21,826 nucleotides of DNA from positions 1-21,826 of the forward strand of contig URCP01000045.1 in assembly GCA_900546315.1 (NCBI GenBank), in the 5' to 3' direction. Both the position numbers and the translations under genes were made by a program. Source of the DNA: an uncultured Eubacteriales bacterium (lineage in GTDB: Bacteria; Bacillota; Clostridia; Oscillospirales; CAG-272). Of this stretch, positions 1 through 6,856 are shown piece after piece; positions within the stretch are counted from its first letter, which is position 1; the number at the start of each line of letters is the position of its first letter. Under the pieces are notes generated by a model that ran no database searches, was not told where the DNA came from, and was given only the letters and a program-made list of their open reading frames with translations.

Positions 1-2
1 GG

Positions 3-320
3 CGCCCTGTTCCCTGCAACCCCGGTTCCGTTCATCCGCACCCCAAGTTCCGCGGTCAGGTTTACGTTCTGACTGAAAAAGAGGGCGGTCGTCAGAAGCC
101 GTTCTTCTCCGGCTATCGTCCGCAGTTCTACTTCAGAACCACCGACGTTACCGGCGTCATCAAGCTTCCCGAGGGCGTTGAAATGTGCAAGCCTGGCGAT
201 AACGTTGAGATGACCGTTGAGCTCATCACTCCTATCGCTATTGAGAAGGGTCTCCGCCTCGCTATCCGTGAGGGCGGTCGTACCGTTGGTTCCGGCGTCG
301 TTTCCGAAATCATCGAATAA
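3..320 (+). CDS. tuf: Elongation factor Tu, C-terminal part (5' end outside window)
   Basis: This is the last 105 codons of EF-Tu, the GTPase that carries aminoacyl-tRNA to the ribosome. Domain III is recognisable from FRGQVYVL, YRPQFYFRTTDVTG and the C-terminal REGGRTVGSGVVSEIIE, ending in TAA. The reading frame starts at base 3 and continues upstream of the window. Codon use is strongly biased (GTT, GGT, CGT), as expected for a highly expressed gene and unlike the rest of the window. Oddities: the first residues read RPVPCNPGSVHPHPKF, where the family normally has something close to RGQVLxKPGSVxPHTKF, and GGRQKPFF replaces the usual GGRHTPFF. Several of the early differences are changes to C within the first 45 bases, which could be assembly noise at a contig edge. 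Confidence 0.95.
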   Translation, partial: RPVPCNPGSVHPHPKFRGQVYVLTEKEGGRQKPFFSGYRPQFYFRTTDVTGVIKLPEGVEMCKPGDNVEMTVELITPIAIEKGLRLAIREGGRTVGSGVVSEIIE

Positions 321-338
321 TTAAACGAACAGTGTTTT

Positions 339-363
339 CACGGGGAAGGTTTCCTTCCCTGTG
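339..363 (+). terminator. Stem-loop downstream of tuf (possible terminator)
   Basis: An 11-bp stem (CACGGGGAAGG with CCTTCCCTGTG, one G-T pair) closes a TTT loop 18 bases after the tuf stop codon. No T run follows it, so it may be an mRNA 3'-end stabiliser or a weak terminator. Because no clear promoter is visible between here and the riboswitch, read-through from tuf into ribU cannot be excluded. Confidence 0.4.
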
Positions 364-394
364 ATTCCCACTTCGGCTATGGGTTCTGCCCACA

Positions 395-530
395 GCTTAT
401 CTTCGGGGTTTGGTGAAATTCCATACCGGCGGTGAGGGCGTTTTTGCTCATAGTCCGCGACCCTGTTTTTTGCAGGCTGAACAGGTGCGAATCCTGTACC
501 GACGGTAAAGTCCGGATGAGAGAAGATAGC
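395..530 (+). promoter_or_regulatory. FMN riboswitch (RFN element)
   Basis: The conserved blocks of the RFN aptamer appear in order: CTTATCTTCGGGG, GGTGAAATTCC, ACCGGCGGT, AGTCCGCGACCC, CAGGTGCGAATCCTGTACCGACGGT (in two overlapping pieces), AAGTCCGGATG and closing AGAAGATAG. The first and last blocks pair as P1. It lies just upstream of a terminator and the riboflavin transporter gene ribU, the standard arrangement by which FMN shuts off riboflavin uptake. Confidence 0.96.
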
Positions 531-581
531 TATTACCGATGAACTTTCCGATATTTTCGGTTTTGTTCTGAGATATTAGTC

Positions 582-611
582 GCCCCGAATGGTTTCATTC
601 GGGGCTTTCTT
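582..611 (+). terminator. Intrinsic terminator of the FMN riboswitch expression platform
   Basis: A perfect 10-bp stem (GCCCCGAATG with CATTCGGGGC, loop GTTT) is followed by TTTCTT. It sits between the RFN aptamer and the ribU ribosome binding site (AAGGAG), so FMN binding would end transcription here. Confidence 0.88.
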
Positions 612-644
612 ATCTTCTCCTGAATTTTATTAAGGAGAATTATT

Positions 645-1262
645 ATGACTGACAATCAGGTTAAAGTTAATGCTGGCAGGAAGAATGTCAATTATATCGT
701 AAAAGTCGCGATTCTCGCGGCTCTTTCAGCGGTTATCATGCTGCTCGAGTTCCCGCTTCCCTTCGCTCCGGGGTTCTATAAGCTCGATCTCTCGGAGGCG
801 GTCATACTTATGGGCGGCTTCGCTATGGGACCGGTCGCGGCGGCTGTTATCGAGCTGATCAAGAATCTGATCAATATACTGCTCAACGGAACAACCACGT
901 CTTTTGTCGGTGAGTTCGCGAATTTTCTCACCGGGTGCGCGCTCGTCGTGCCCGCGGCTGTCATCTATAAATACCATAAAACTCTTAAAGGCGCGATAGT
1001 TTCGCTCATTGTCGGAACGCTTTCGCTCGTCGTTGTCGGCAGCGCGTTCAACTATTTCGTGCTGATTCCGGCGTTCTCGACGCTTTACCATATGCCGCTC
1101 GACGACATTGTCTCGATGGGCAGCAAGGTGAACCCGCTCGTCTCCGACCTGAAAACACTCGTCATGTTCGCGGTCGCTCCGTTCAATATCGTCAAGGGTG
1201 TGCTCTGCTCGCTTATAAATCTGCTGCTCTACAAGAGGGTATCCAAAGTCCTGCACATCTGA
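645..1262 (+). CDS. ribU: Riboflavin ECF transporter S component RibU
   Basis: RibU is the membrane S component that captures riboflavin and delivers it through the shared ECF energising module (EcfA, EcfA', EcfT), which is not encoded in this window. The 205-residue protein has about six hydrophobic segments starting at residue 20. The family pattern is clear: LEFPLPFAPGFYKLDLSE near residue 40, MGGFAMGPVAAAVIELIKNL near 65, GTTTSFVGEFANF near 92, and VAPFNIVKGVL near 180. Length is usual for the family. The ATG at 645 follows a good AAGGAG site. The FMN riboswitch and terminator directly upstream support substrate identity, since RFN control of ypaA/ribU is well established. Confidence 0.94.
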   Translation: MTDNQVKVNAGRKNVNYIVKVAILAALSAVIMLLEFPLPFAPGFYKLDLSEAVILMGGFAMGPVAAAVIELIKNLINILLNGTTTSFVGEFANFLTGCALVVPAAVIYKYHKTLKGAIVSLIVGTLSLVVVGSAFNYFVLIPAFSTLYHMPLDDIVSMGSKVNPLVSDLKTLVMFAVAPFNIVKGVLCSLINLLLYKRVSKVLHI

Positions 1263-1299
1263 TGTTGCACGTCGGAAAACTGGATATTACATAAATGAT

Positions 1300-1354
1300 A
1301 ACACGCCGGGAATAAATTTACAAAAGGTAAATTTTGACTTTCAGGCGTGTTTTC
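1300..1354 (+). terminator. Two-part hairpin downstream of ribU (likely terminator)
   Basis: An outer stem AACACGCC/GGCGTGTT encloses an inner perfect 8-bp stem AAATTTAC/GTAAATTT. The outer right arm runs into TTTTCTCTT. It most likely terminates the ribU transcript. The -35 box of the next gene begins three bases later. Confidence 0.6.
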
Positions 1355-1356
1355 TC

Positions 1357-1385
1357 TTGAAATCCGGGGAATAATGTGGTATAAT
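1357..1385 (+). promoter_or_regulatory. Sigma-A promoter for the COG2426-type gene
   Basis: TTGAAA (1357-1362), a 17-bp spacer and TATAAT (1380-1385), with an extended -10 TGG directly before the -10 box. The start codon is about 28 bases beyond the predicted transcription start. Confidence 0.85.
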
Positions 1386-1419
1386 AGTTGCAGGATTCAA
1401 TCAATTCTGAGAGGTTATT

Positions 1420-1893
1420 ATGAATATTCTTGTCAAATACCTGATCGTATTTTTCGTCTCGATGGTGCCGCTCATCGAGCTGCGCGGCGCCGTGCCGATC
1501 GGTACCGGGCTCGGACTGCCGTGGCATCTGACGCTGATCGTCGCTATCATCGGCAACTGCGTTCCGATACCGATTATTCTGCTCTTCGTCAAGAAGGTTC
1601 TGACGTGGATGCGCGGGTGCAAGGTCGAACTGTTCCGGAAAATATCGAACTGGCTGCACGAGAAGGCAGACAAGAACCGCGTAAAGATCGATAAATACGC
1701 CGCGTGGGGGCTTTTCGTGTTCGTCGCGATCCCGCTTCCGGGAACCGGTGCGTGGACCGGAGCGCTCGTCGCTTCCATGTTCGATATGCCGAAGAAGAAG
1801 GCGATGCTGTCGATATTCGCTGGTGTCGTTTCGGCGGGGCTCATCATGACATTCGGGTCGCAGCTCGTGAAATTAATTGTAAATCTATTTTGA
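1420..1893 (+). CDS. Small multi-drug export family membrane protein (COG2426-type)
   Basis: A 157-residue integral membrane protein resembling the family Pfam calls Sm_multidrug_ex (COG2426). Visible marks are the N-terminal FFVSMVPLIELRGAVPIG, the second segment with GNCVPIP, a basic amphipathic stretch (residues 60-92), then AIPLPGTGAWTGALVAS and a final hydrophobic segment ending VKLIVNLF. The ELRGAVPIG and PLPGTGAWTG re-entrant-like motifs are typical. The family name rests on old, weak evidence for drug export, and the true substrate is unknown. It has its own promoter, a GAGAGG ribosome binding site before ATG 1420, and no visible operon partner. Confidence 0.88.
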   Translation: MNILVKYLIVFFVSMVPLIELRGAVPIGTGLGLPWHLTLIVAIIGNCVPIPIILLFVKKVLTWMRGCKVELFRKISNWLHEKADKNRVKIDKYAAWGLFVFVAIPLPGTGAWTGALVASMFDMPKKKAMLSIFAGVVSAGLIMTFGSQLVKLIVNLF

Positions 1894-1899
1894 AGTCTA

Positions 1900-1928
1900 T
1901 TGACAAAGCGCGATTTTTGTGCTATAAT
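1900..1928 (+). promoter_or_regulatory. Sigma-A promoter of the SAM riboswitch/metK transcript
   Basis: Consensus TTGACA (1900-1905), 17-bp spacer and consensus TATAAT (1923-1928), ending 16 bases before the riboswitch P1 helix. Confidence 0.92.
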
Positions 1929-1944
1929 GTCTATGTTATAAATA

Positions 1945-2035
1945 TCTTATCAAGAGTGGCGGAGGGACTGGCCCTGTGAAGCCCGGCAACCTGTCTGATT
2001 TTGTCAGATAAGGTGCCAAATCCTGAGAGATGAGA
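1945..2035 (+). promoter_or_regulatory. SAM-I riboswitch (S box)
   Basis: The S-box consensus is evident: TCTTATCAAGAG, GGCGGAGGGACTGGCCC, TGTGAAGCCCGGCAACC, a variable P3/P4 stem (TCTGA/TCAGA), AAGGTGCCAAATCCTG, and GAGAGATGAGA. P1 forms between 1945-1951 and 2029-2035. It is followed by an intrinsic terminator and metK, so SAM would repress synthesis of its own synthetase. Confidence 0.96.
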
Positions 2036-2067
2036 GCAATAGGCTTTTCCTCGGGATGACCGGGGAT

Positions 2068-2095
2068 TCTCCGGTACCTGCCGGGGATTTTTTTT
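2068..2095 (+). terminator. Intrinsic terminator of the SAM riboswitch
   Basis: A 7-bp stem (TCTCCGG with CCGGGGA, one T-G pair, loop TACCTG) is followed by eight Ts. A longer competing pairing exists between CTCGGGA (2050-2057 area) and TCCCGAG just after the T run, which may act in the antiterminated form. Confidence 0.82.
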
Positions 2096-2141
2096 GCCGT
2101 CCCGAGCCTCGATATAAAGATAACAAAGAAAGGAAATTCAA

Positions 2142-3338
2142 ATGTCCAAGTACTTATTCACTTCCGAATCCGTGACCGAAGGTCATCCGGACAAGATCTG
2201 CGACCAGGTCTCCGACGCGATCCTCGACGCTATGCTTGAGCAGGATCCGATGTCCCGCGTCGCCTGCGAGACGACCACCACGACCGGTATCGTTTCGGTC
2301 ATGGGTGAGATAACCACCAAGGCGAACGTCGATATCCACAAAATCATCCGCGAGACCGTCCGCGAGATCGGATATGACCGCGCGAAGTACGGCTTCGACT
2401 GCGACACCTGCGCGATCGTCAACATGATCCACGGTCAGTCCCCCGACATCGCTCTCGGCGTTGACAAGTCGCTCGAGGCGAAAGCCGGAGAGATCACCGA
2501 TGAATTCGACACCGGCGCGGGCGACCAGGGTCTGATGTTTGGTTTCGCGTGCGATGAGACGCCGGAGCTCATGCCGCTCCCGATCTCCCTCGCACACAAG
2601 CTCGCGAAGCGCCTCACCGAGGTCCGTAAGAACGGCACTCTTTCATACCTGAGACCCGACGGAAAGACACAGGTCACCGTTGAGTACGACACCGACGCCG
2701 ACGGAATCAACCGCCCGAAGCGCATCGACACCATCGTCGTTTCAAGCCAGCATGACGCTGACGTTTCGCTCGAGAACATCCGCGAGGGCATTATAGAAAA
2801 CGTGATCAAACCGATCATCCCCGCTGAACTTATGGACAAGGACACGAAGATATTCGTGAACCCGACCGGACGTTTTGTTGTCGGCGGACCGCACGGCGAC
2901 TCCGGTCTCACCGGACGCAAGATCATCGTCGACACGTACGGCGGATATTCGCGTCACGGCGGCGGAGCGTTCTCCGGCAAGGACCCGACGAAGGTCGACC
3001 GTTCCGCGTCCTACGCCGCGCGCTACATCGCGAAGAACATCGTCGCGGCAGGGCTCGCGTCCAAGTGCGAGGTTCAGATCGCCTACGCTATCGGCGTCGC
3101 AAAGCCTGTCTCCGTCATGGTTGACACGTTCGGAACCGGAAAAATCGAAGACGACAAGATCGCGGAGAAAGTCTGTGAGCTCGTCGACCTCCGCCCGGCT
3201 GCCATCATCGACCGCTTCAAGCTCCGCCGCCCGATCTACAGGAAGCTCGCGGCATACGGACATATGGGTCGTGAGGACCTCAAGGCTCCGTGGGAGAATC
3301 TTGACATCGTTCCCGAGCTCGCGAAACTCGTGAAGTAA
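2142..3338 (+). CDS. metK: S-adenosylmethionine synthetase
   Basis: MetK makes S-adenosylmethionine from methionine and ATP in the cytoplasm, releasing phosphate and diphosphate. The 398-residue protein has the normal length and all signatures: N-terminal SESVTEGHPDKICDQVSDAILD with the ATP-binding His, GEITT, the GAGDQGLMFG loop near residue 125, NPTGRFVVGGPHGDSGLTGRK near 240, and GGGAFSGKDPTKVDRSA near 270. The start has an AAAGGA site 8 bases upstream. A SAM-I riboswitch, promoter and terminator precede it, and a strong terminator follows, so it is a monocistronic SAM-regulated unit. Confidence 0.98.
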   Translation: MSKYLFTSESVTEGHPDKICDQVSDAILDAMLEQDPMSRVACETTTTTGIVSVMGEITTKANVDIHKIIRETVREIGYDRAKYGFDCDTCAIVNMIHGQSPDIALGVDKSLEAKAGEITDEFDTGAGDQGLMFGFACDETPELMPLPISLAHKLAKRLTEVRKNGTLSYLRPDGKTQVTVEYDTDADGINRPKRIDTIVVSSQHDADVSLENIREGIIENVIKPIIPAELMDKDTKIFVNPTGRFVVGGPHGDSGLTGRKIIVDTYGGYSRHGGGAFSGKDPTKVDRSASYAARYIAKNIVAAGLASKCEVQIAYAIGVAKPVSVMVDTFGTGKIEDDKIAEKVCELVDLRPAAIIDRFKLRRPIYRKLAAYGHMGREDLKAPWENLDIVPELAKLVK

Positions 3339-3345
3339 CTGCTTT

Positions 3346-3376
3346 GGCTGCCGCAATTTTTCGCGGCAGCCTTTTT
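3346..3376 (+). terminator. Intrinsic terminator after metK
   Basis: A perfect 9-bp stem GGCTGCCGC/GCGGCAGCC with an AATTTTTC loop is followed by TTTTT. Confidence 0.93.
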
Positions 3377-3419
3377 CTGTTGATTTTACGAATTAGTTAC
3401 ATCTTTTTTCAAAAAGCCC

Positions 3420-3448
3420 TTGACAAACGGAAGAAAACGTGGTATAAT
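3420..3448 (+). promoter_or_regulatory. Promoter of tRNA-Lys
   Basis: Consensus TTGACA (3420-3425), 17-bp spacer, consensus TATAAT (3443-3448), extended -10 TGG. The mature tRNA starts 17 bases after the -10 box. Confidence 0.93.
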
Positions 3449-3465
3449 ATATGGGTACTGAGTAC

Positions 3466-3541
3466 GAGCCATTAGCTCAGCAGGCAGAGCATTTGACTTT
3501 TAATCAAAGGGTCTGGAGTTCGAATCTCCAATGGCTCACCA
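3466..3541 (+). tRNA. tRNA-Lys (anticodon TTT)
   Basis: A full cloverleaf can be drawn: acceptor GAGCCAT/ATGGCTC, D stem GCTC/GAGC, anticodon stem TTTGA/TCAAA around CTTTTAA (anticodon TTT), and T stem TGGAG/CTCCA around TTCGAAT. The CCA end is encoded. It is a 76-nt single-gene transcript with its own promoter and terminator. Confidence 0.97.
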
Positions 3542-3549
3542 GTACTACG

Positions 3550-3585
3550 GCTGACGTGTTAAACCATGTCAGCTTTTCTTTTTTT
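3550..3585 (+). terminator. Intrinsic terminator after tRNA-Lys
   Basis: A 9-bp stem GCTGACGTG/CATGTCAGC (one G-T pair, loop TTAAAC) is followed by TTTTCTTTTTTT. Confidence 0.88.
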
Positions 3586-3586
3586 C

Positions 3587-3618
3587 AAAAACACGACCGC
3601 CGGTATCATATCACGGTC
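3587..3618 (-). terminator. Weak terminator candidate for the sigma-factor gene
   Basis: On the minus strand, GACCG pairs with CGGTC across an 14-base loop and runs into GTGTTTTT, about 30 bases after the stop codon of the sigma-factor gene. The stem is short, so this is a tentative call. Confidence 0.35.
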
Positions 3619-3647
3619 AATTTTTCTTTCCGTATAACTTGTCGCGC

Positions 3648-5213
3648 TTATATCGCGATGTACTTTCCTTCGACATACAGAACGCCGTATGCCGACGGGC
3701 TTTGGGGTCTCGGCAGAGCGCCTTTTGAGATCAGTTCCTCGACCACGTACCCGACGAGCGTGTTTGCCTCGCAGCCGACCCATTGGTCTGTTTGTCCCGA
3801 GAGCCGCTTCGGAACGAAACCGGAAAAGCTGTCCCTGATCCTCGTCAGCATATCCGCAAACACCATGTCAAGGCTGTCGTCATTATCAAATTCCCTCACG
3901 AGCTGTCCGAACTCCTCCGCCGTGAAGCGCGGGAAATCAAACATCTTCTCCCTGCCTTTCCGCAGAAGTCCGACGCGGACAAGCTCCGCCGCGTCATCGT
4001 CGCCAAGCGTTTTTGCCGCAGTCAGTTCATCCGCCGCGCCGCGCGGGATATTTTTCCTCGCGAGCCTTTTTGTGCCGTTATAGACATCACTGTCAAAGTA
4101 CTCCGCGATGCCGAGATAATAGATATTTCCACCATCGAGCCCTGAGCAGTTGCAGTATGAAAAGTGCCTGTCAGCGCCGTCCCCTGAGTCCTCAGACTCC
4201 TGTACTATATACCAGCCGTATCCGCCGTCCTTCCGCACAGGGACAGCGCCTCCGTGCATATCGCCGCGCGCCCTCCGGAGCTTTTCACGCAGAGCCGCCT
4301 GTACCGCGATGTATCCGATCTTTCCCGCGTCGCCGCCAGAACAAACATAACGGGTCCGCTCTATCAGTCCACGCGACATCTCAAGCGTCCGCGCGAACCT
4401 GTCCGCGGTCTCCGCGACGAGCGGCATTATCGACCGCGCAATGACATCACGGTCGCGCAGTCTCAGGACTATAAAATCCGTCGCGTAACGGTTCCCGATC
4501 TTCGAAATCGCGTCTCCGTATATCAGTCTCGGAAGCTCGTCCTCTATGTAGATTGTCGGAAGCCCGGTCTTCATGCTGATCTCTTCAATACTCAGCGGCT
4601 CCTCATAGCAGGCGGCGCAGATCGCCCTCGCCGTCTGCGTCGAAAGATACGCATTCATGTCGAAGTTGCCGTTGCAGGTCGTTGTCTCCCAGTTGATTCT
4701 TTTGTAGATCTTGTCCATGTCTTGCCCATCCATCCTTTCACGAATCCGCTCGCGGGCGACATTCAGCCGCCACTTGACCGTCGTCTCAGTAAGCGAATAC
4801 CGCTCCGCGAGCTGCTTTACTGACATACCGCCGAGATAATAATCAACGGTAATATCACGATAACCGGAGGAAAGCGTATGTAAGGCACGGAAAACTTCTT
4901 CCGCCCCCTCGTCTTCCGTCTCGCAGACAGATTCCGCGGCGTCTTCACTATCAGACAGAAGCACCGGGTCGAGACCGGGAGCGAACATTTCTTTCTCCCG
5001 CCGCCGCTTGTCCGAGAATCGCGCGTATCTGTTGCGTGCTATCCTCCAGACCCACGCGTCAAGCGAGCCGACCTCATATTTCCGCAGACCCTCAAGCGCA
5101 TGAAGCATAATCTCCCCCGCGAGGTCCTCCGCGTCAGAGCGTGAGCTTACCCTCGCGAGACAGAACCTCAGGACAGGCTCCACAAATCGTATAAGTTCAT
5201 TGTCTTCCCGCAT
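3648..5213 (-). CDS. Sigma-70 family factor with long C-terminal winged-helix extension
   Basis: Residues 1-75 look like sigma region 2 (RSDAEDLAGEIMLHALEGLRKY, then SLDAWVWRIARNRYARFSDKRRR), and residues 105-165 like sigma region 4 (LSSGYRDITVDYYLGGMSVKQLAERYSLTETTVKWRL, shown here in parts: a YRDITVDYYLGG segment and a KQLAERYSLTETTVKWRLN helix-turn-helix). An ordinary ECF sigma would end near here, yet about 350 further residues follow. The first part, EPLSIEEISMKTGL...YIEDELPRLIYGDAI, resembles a winged helix; the remainder has Cys motifs (CAAC, YCNC) and no fold I recognise. It probably recruits RNA polymerase to specific promoters, with the extension as sensor or second DNA-binding module (inference). 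It lies downstream of a flavodoxin gene with a terminator-like hairpin between. No anti-sigma gene is adjacent. The ATG has only a weak AAAGG site 12 bases upstream. Confidence 0.82.
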   Translation of the reverse strand: MREDNELIRFVEPVLRFCLARVSSRSDAEDLAGEIMLHALEGLRKYEVGSLDAWVWRIARNRYARFSDKRRREKEMFAPGLDPVLLSDSEDAAESVCETEDEGAEEVFRALHTLSSGYRDITVDYYLGGMSVKQLAERYSLTETTVKWRLNVARERIRERMDGQDMDKIYKRINWETTTCNGNFDMNAYLSTQTARAICAACYEEPLSIEEISMKTGLPTIYIEDELPRLIYGDAISKIGNRYATDFIVLRLRDRDVIARSIMPLVAETADRFARTLEMSRGLIERTRYVCSGGDAGKIGYIAVQAALREKLRRARGDMHGGAVPVRKDGGYGWYIVQESEDSGDGADRHFSYCNCSGLDGGNIYYLGIAEYFDSDVYNGTKRLARKNIPRGAADELTAAKTLGDDDAAELVRVGLLRKGREKMFDFPRFTAEEFGQLVREFDNDDSLDMVFADMLTRIRDSFSGFVPKRLSGQTDQWVGCEANTLVGYVVEELISKGALPRPQSPSAYGVLYVEGKYIAI

Positions 5214-5249
5214 TCCGCCACCATACCTTTCAAACGTTTTCCTTTGATT

Positions 5250-5277
5250 GAAACACTGAATATCAAATCAGTGTTTC
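5250..5277. repeat. 28-bp palindrome, short relative of the 20296-20388 insertion
   Basis: GAAACACTGA and TCAGTGTTTC form a perfect 10-bp inverted repeat around ATATCAAA, in the 5' leader region of the sigma-factor gene. The right half with flank (AAATCAGTGTTTCCTGAG) matches the end of the insertion in the TfoX-domain gene (AAATCAGTGTTTCCTTAG) at 17 of 18 positions, and ACACTGAATA is shared by the left halves. It looks like an internally deleted copy of that element. Confidence 0.65.
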
Positions 5278-5322
5278 CTGAGATCTCGCATATATAGTGC
5301 CGGAAATCGCTTTCGGATAGGC

Positions 5323-5357
5323 AAAGAGCGGAAAATTCTTCCGAATTCCCGCTCTTT
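5323..5357. terminator. Bidirectional hairpin downstream of the flavodoxin gene
   Basis: AAAGAGCGG pairs with CCGCTCTTT (9 bp), with a nearly paired inner region AAATTC/GAATTC. The T tract on the minus strand is short (CTCTTTGCC), so termination of the flavodoxin transcript may be partial and allow read-through into the sigma-factor gene. Confidence 0.6.
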
Positions 5358-5363
5358 TATTTA

Positions 5364-5840
5364 TCAGACGTCAATCGATTCAGCCCAGCCGGCGAGCTCC
5401 TTCTCGCTGACATTTGCAGGGAAGCGCATACCGTCGACCAGCTTTGCTCCCTTGCAGCTCGGCGCGAGCGCTTCGTTCGTCCTTCCCATGCCGCTTGAAC
5501 CGGAGGTCGCGAACGGTATGACCGTCTTTCCTGTGAGATCATAGCTCTCAAGGAAGGTGTTGATGATAGTCGGCGCGACATACCACCATATCGGGAATCC
5601 GACAAAGACCTCGTCGTAGACCGACATATCCTTGACCTTCTCCGCGATCGCCGGTCTCGACGCCGGGTTCTTCATCTCGACAGAAGAGCGGGAATTCCCG
5701 TCCCGCCAGTCGAGATCCGCGGCGGTGTACGGAATCTCCGGCTTTATCTCGAACAGGTCAGCTCCCAGCGCGTCGGCGAGCTTCCTCGCGACCGCTTCGG
5801 TAACGCCCGCGGTCGAAAAATACGCGACAAGCTTTTTCAT
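5364..5840 (-). CDS. Flavodoxin
   Basis: A 158-residue FMN-binding electron-transfer protein. It begins KKLVAYFSTAGVTEAVARKLA, the phosphate-binding loop of flavodoxins, with DLFEIKPEIPYTAADLDW and VGFPIWWYVAPTIINTFLES (residues 75-95) typical of the Flavodoxin_4 group common in Clostridia. The final part contains PFATSGSSGMGRT, the second flavin-side loop. An ATG at 5852 would add four residues, but the AAAGG site lies directly against it, so the ATG at 5840 is preferred. It is transcribed divergently from the gene at 6023 from its own promoter. Redox partner unknown. Confidence 0.9.
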   Translation of the reverse strand: MKKLVAYFSTAGVTEAVARKLADALGADLFEIKPEIPYTAADLDWRDGNSRSSVEMKNPASRPAIAEKVKDMSVYDEVFVGFPIWWYVAPTIINTFLESYDLTGKTVIPFATSGSSGMGRTNEALAPSCKGAKLVDGMRFPANVSEKELAGWAESIDV

Positions 5841-5873
5841 GATATCATCCATCCTTTCGTTATATGTATTTAT

Positions 5874-5902
5874 ATTCTACATCACAGATCGTCAGATGTC
5901 AA
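5874..5902 (-). promoter_or_regulatory. Promoter of the flavodoxin gene
   Basis: Minus-strand TTGACA (5902-5897), 17-bp spacer, TAGAAT (5879-5874). About 30 bases separate it from the flavodoxin start codon. Confidence 0.8.
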
Positions 5903-5962
5903 CCGCTTTGATCATTCGCCGAAAAAAAGTTACAATTTCCCGCCTTTTCTGTCCGCCGCCGC

Positions 5963-5992
5963 TTGACAAAACTGGTGAGCGTATGATATAAT
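5963..5992 (+). promoter_or_regulatory. Promoter of the secreted-protein gene at 6023
   Basis: TTGACA (5963-5968), 18-bp spacer, TATAAT (5987-5992) with extended -10 TGA. Confidence 0.85.
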
Positions 5993-6022
5993 GAATTATA
6001 AACTACTGAATGAGGTGTTCTT

Positions 6023-6853
6023 ATGATAATCAGAAACACTATTATCACGATGATCATATCGTCGGTTCTTCTGCCATTCCCGGGCATATCCGCCGATATC
6101 AGTTACAGTCTGACGCCGGTCAGCTTCGAGGGGGATGAGTATTTTCTTGACCCTGAACAATGGGAAAGCGACGCCGGCTGGGACACCGCGCACATGATGA
6201 AAAACGGGTGTATCCTGATAGCTCACTCCCGTTCAAGAGGCATGGGGCTCGACTACCGCGACTACTACATCAAGACCGCGGACGGCAGAGACGCGCTCCC
6301 GGACGACGGTCACAACTGCTACCGCGCGGTACTCGAAACCGACGACGGAAGGTGTTTCGTCACCGATATGAACGGAAACACCGACGTCTATGACACTGAC
6401 CTTGAGGTCATCGGCTCCGGTCTTCACTTTTATCACGCGTACGCGCTCGACGGAGGAAGATATTTCGCGGTCGACGATGAAATCATGAACGACTACAGCT
6501 ACGGGCGCGGCGTTGACGCCGGACCGCTCGTTGAAAAGTACGCGCTCTACCGATACGGCGAAAAGCTGACCGACTGCGTCTATGATAATATCACCCCGGT
6601 ACAGGGCGGTTTTCTGTGTTCATTCAGGGACGAAAACGGAGCACTGCGCGCAGAGCTTGTCCGTGCGGACGATATTGTTCCGGTGGAAAAAACGCTCTCC
6701 CTGACTTTCGATGAGACAAGCGGCAGATACATCTACACACTCCCGGATGGCGAAAACGCGCTTGACACAACATTCGACAAAGCGTCACCGCTCGTGAACA
6801 GTTCCGCTGTTGTCGTACAGGATGGAAGCTTTCTGATTCTCAGGCTTGAGTGA
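6023..6853 (+). CDS. Secreted acidic protein of unknown function
   Basis: I do not recognise a named family. The 276-residue product starts with a short positive end and a hydrophobic stretch (residues 4-22, IIRNTIITMIISSVLLPFPG) ending near ISADI, consistent with a signal peptide. The mature part is rich in Asp, Tyr and Gly and carries repeated beta-strand pairs such as YALYRYGEKLTDCVYDNI and DGRCFVTDMNGNTDVYDTD, which recall WG or propeller-type repeats without matching the consensus. It has a strong promoter of its own and is the only plus-strand gene between two minus-strand groups. Its stop codon is three bases from the stop of the convergent yolD-like gene, and no terminator separates them. 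Confidence 0.78.
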   Translation: MIIRNTIITMIISSVLLPFPGISADISYSLTPVSFEGDEYFLDPEQWESDAGWDTAHMMKNGCILIAHSRSRGMGLDYRDYYIKTADGRDALPDDGHNCYRAVLETDDGRCFVTDMNGNTDVYDTDLEVIGSGLHFYHAYALDGGRYFAVDDEIMNDYSYGRGVDAGPLVEKYALYRYGEKLTDCVYDNITPVQGGFLCSFRDENGALRAELVRADDIVPVEKTLSLTFDETSGRYIYTLPDGENALDTTFDKASPLVNSSAVVVQDGSFLILRLE

Positions 6854-6856
6854 CGT

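Noticed and set aside
2060..2090. Repeated CCGGGGAT blocks between the SAM riboswitch and metK
   Set aside because: These are explained by alternative pairing in the riboswitch expression platform and are not an independent repeat.
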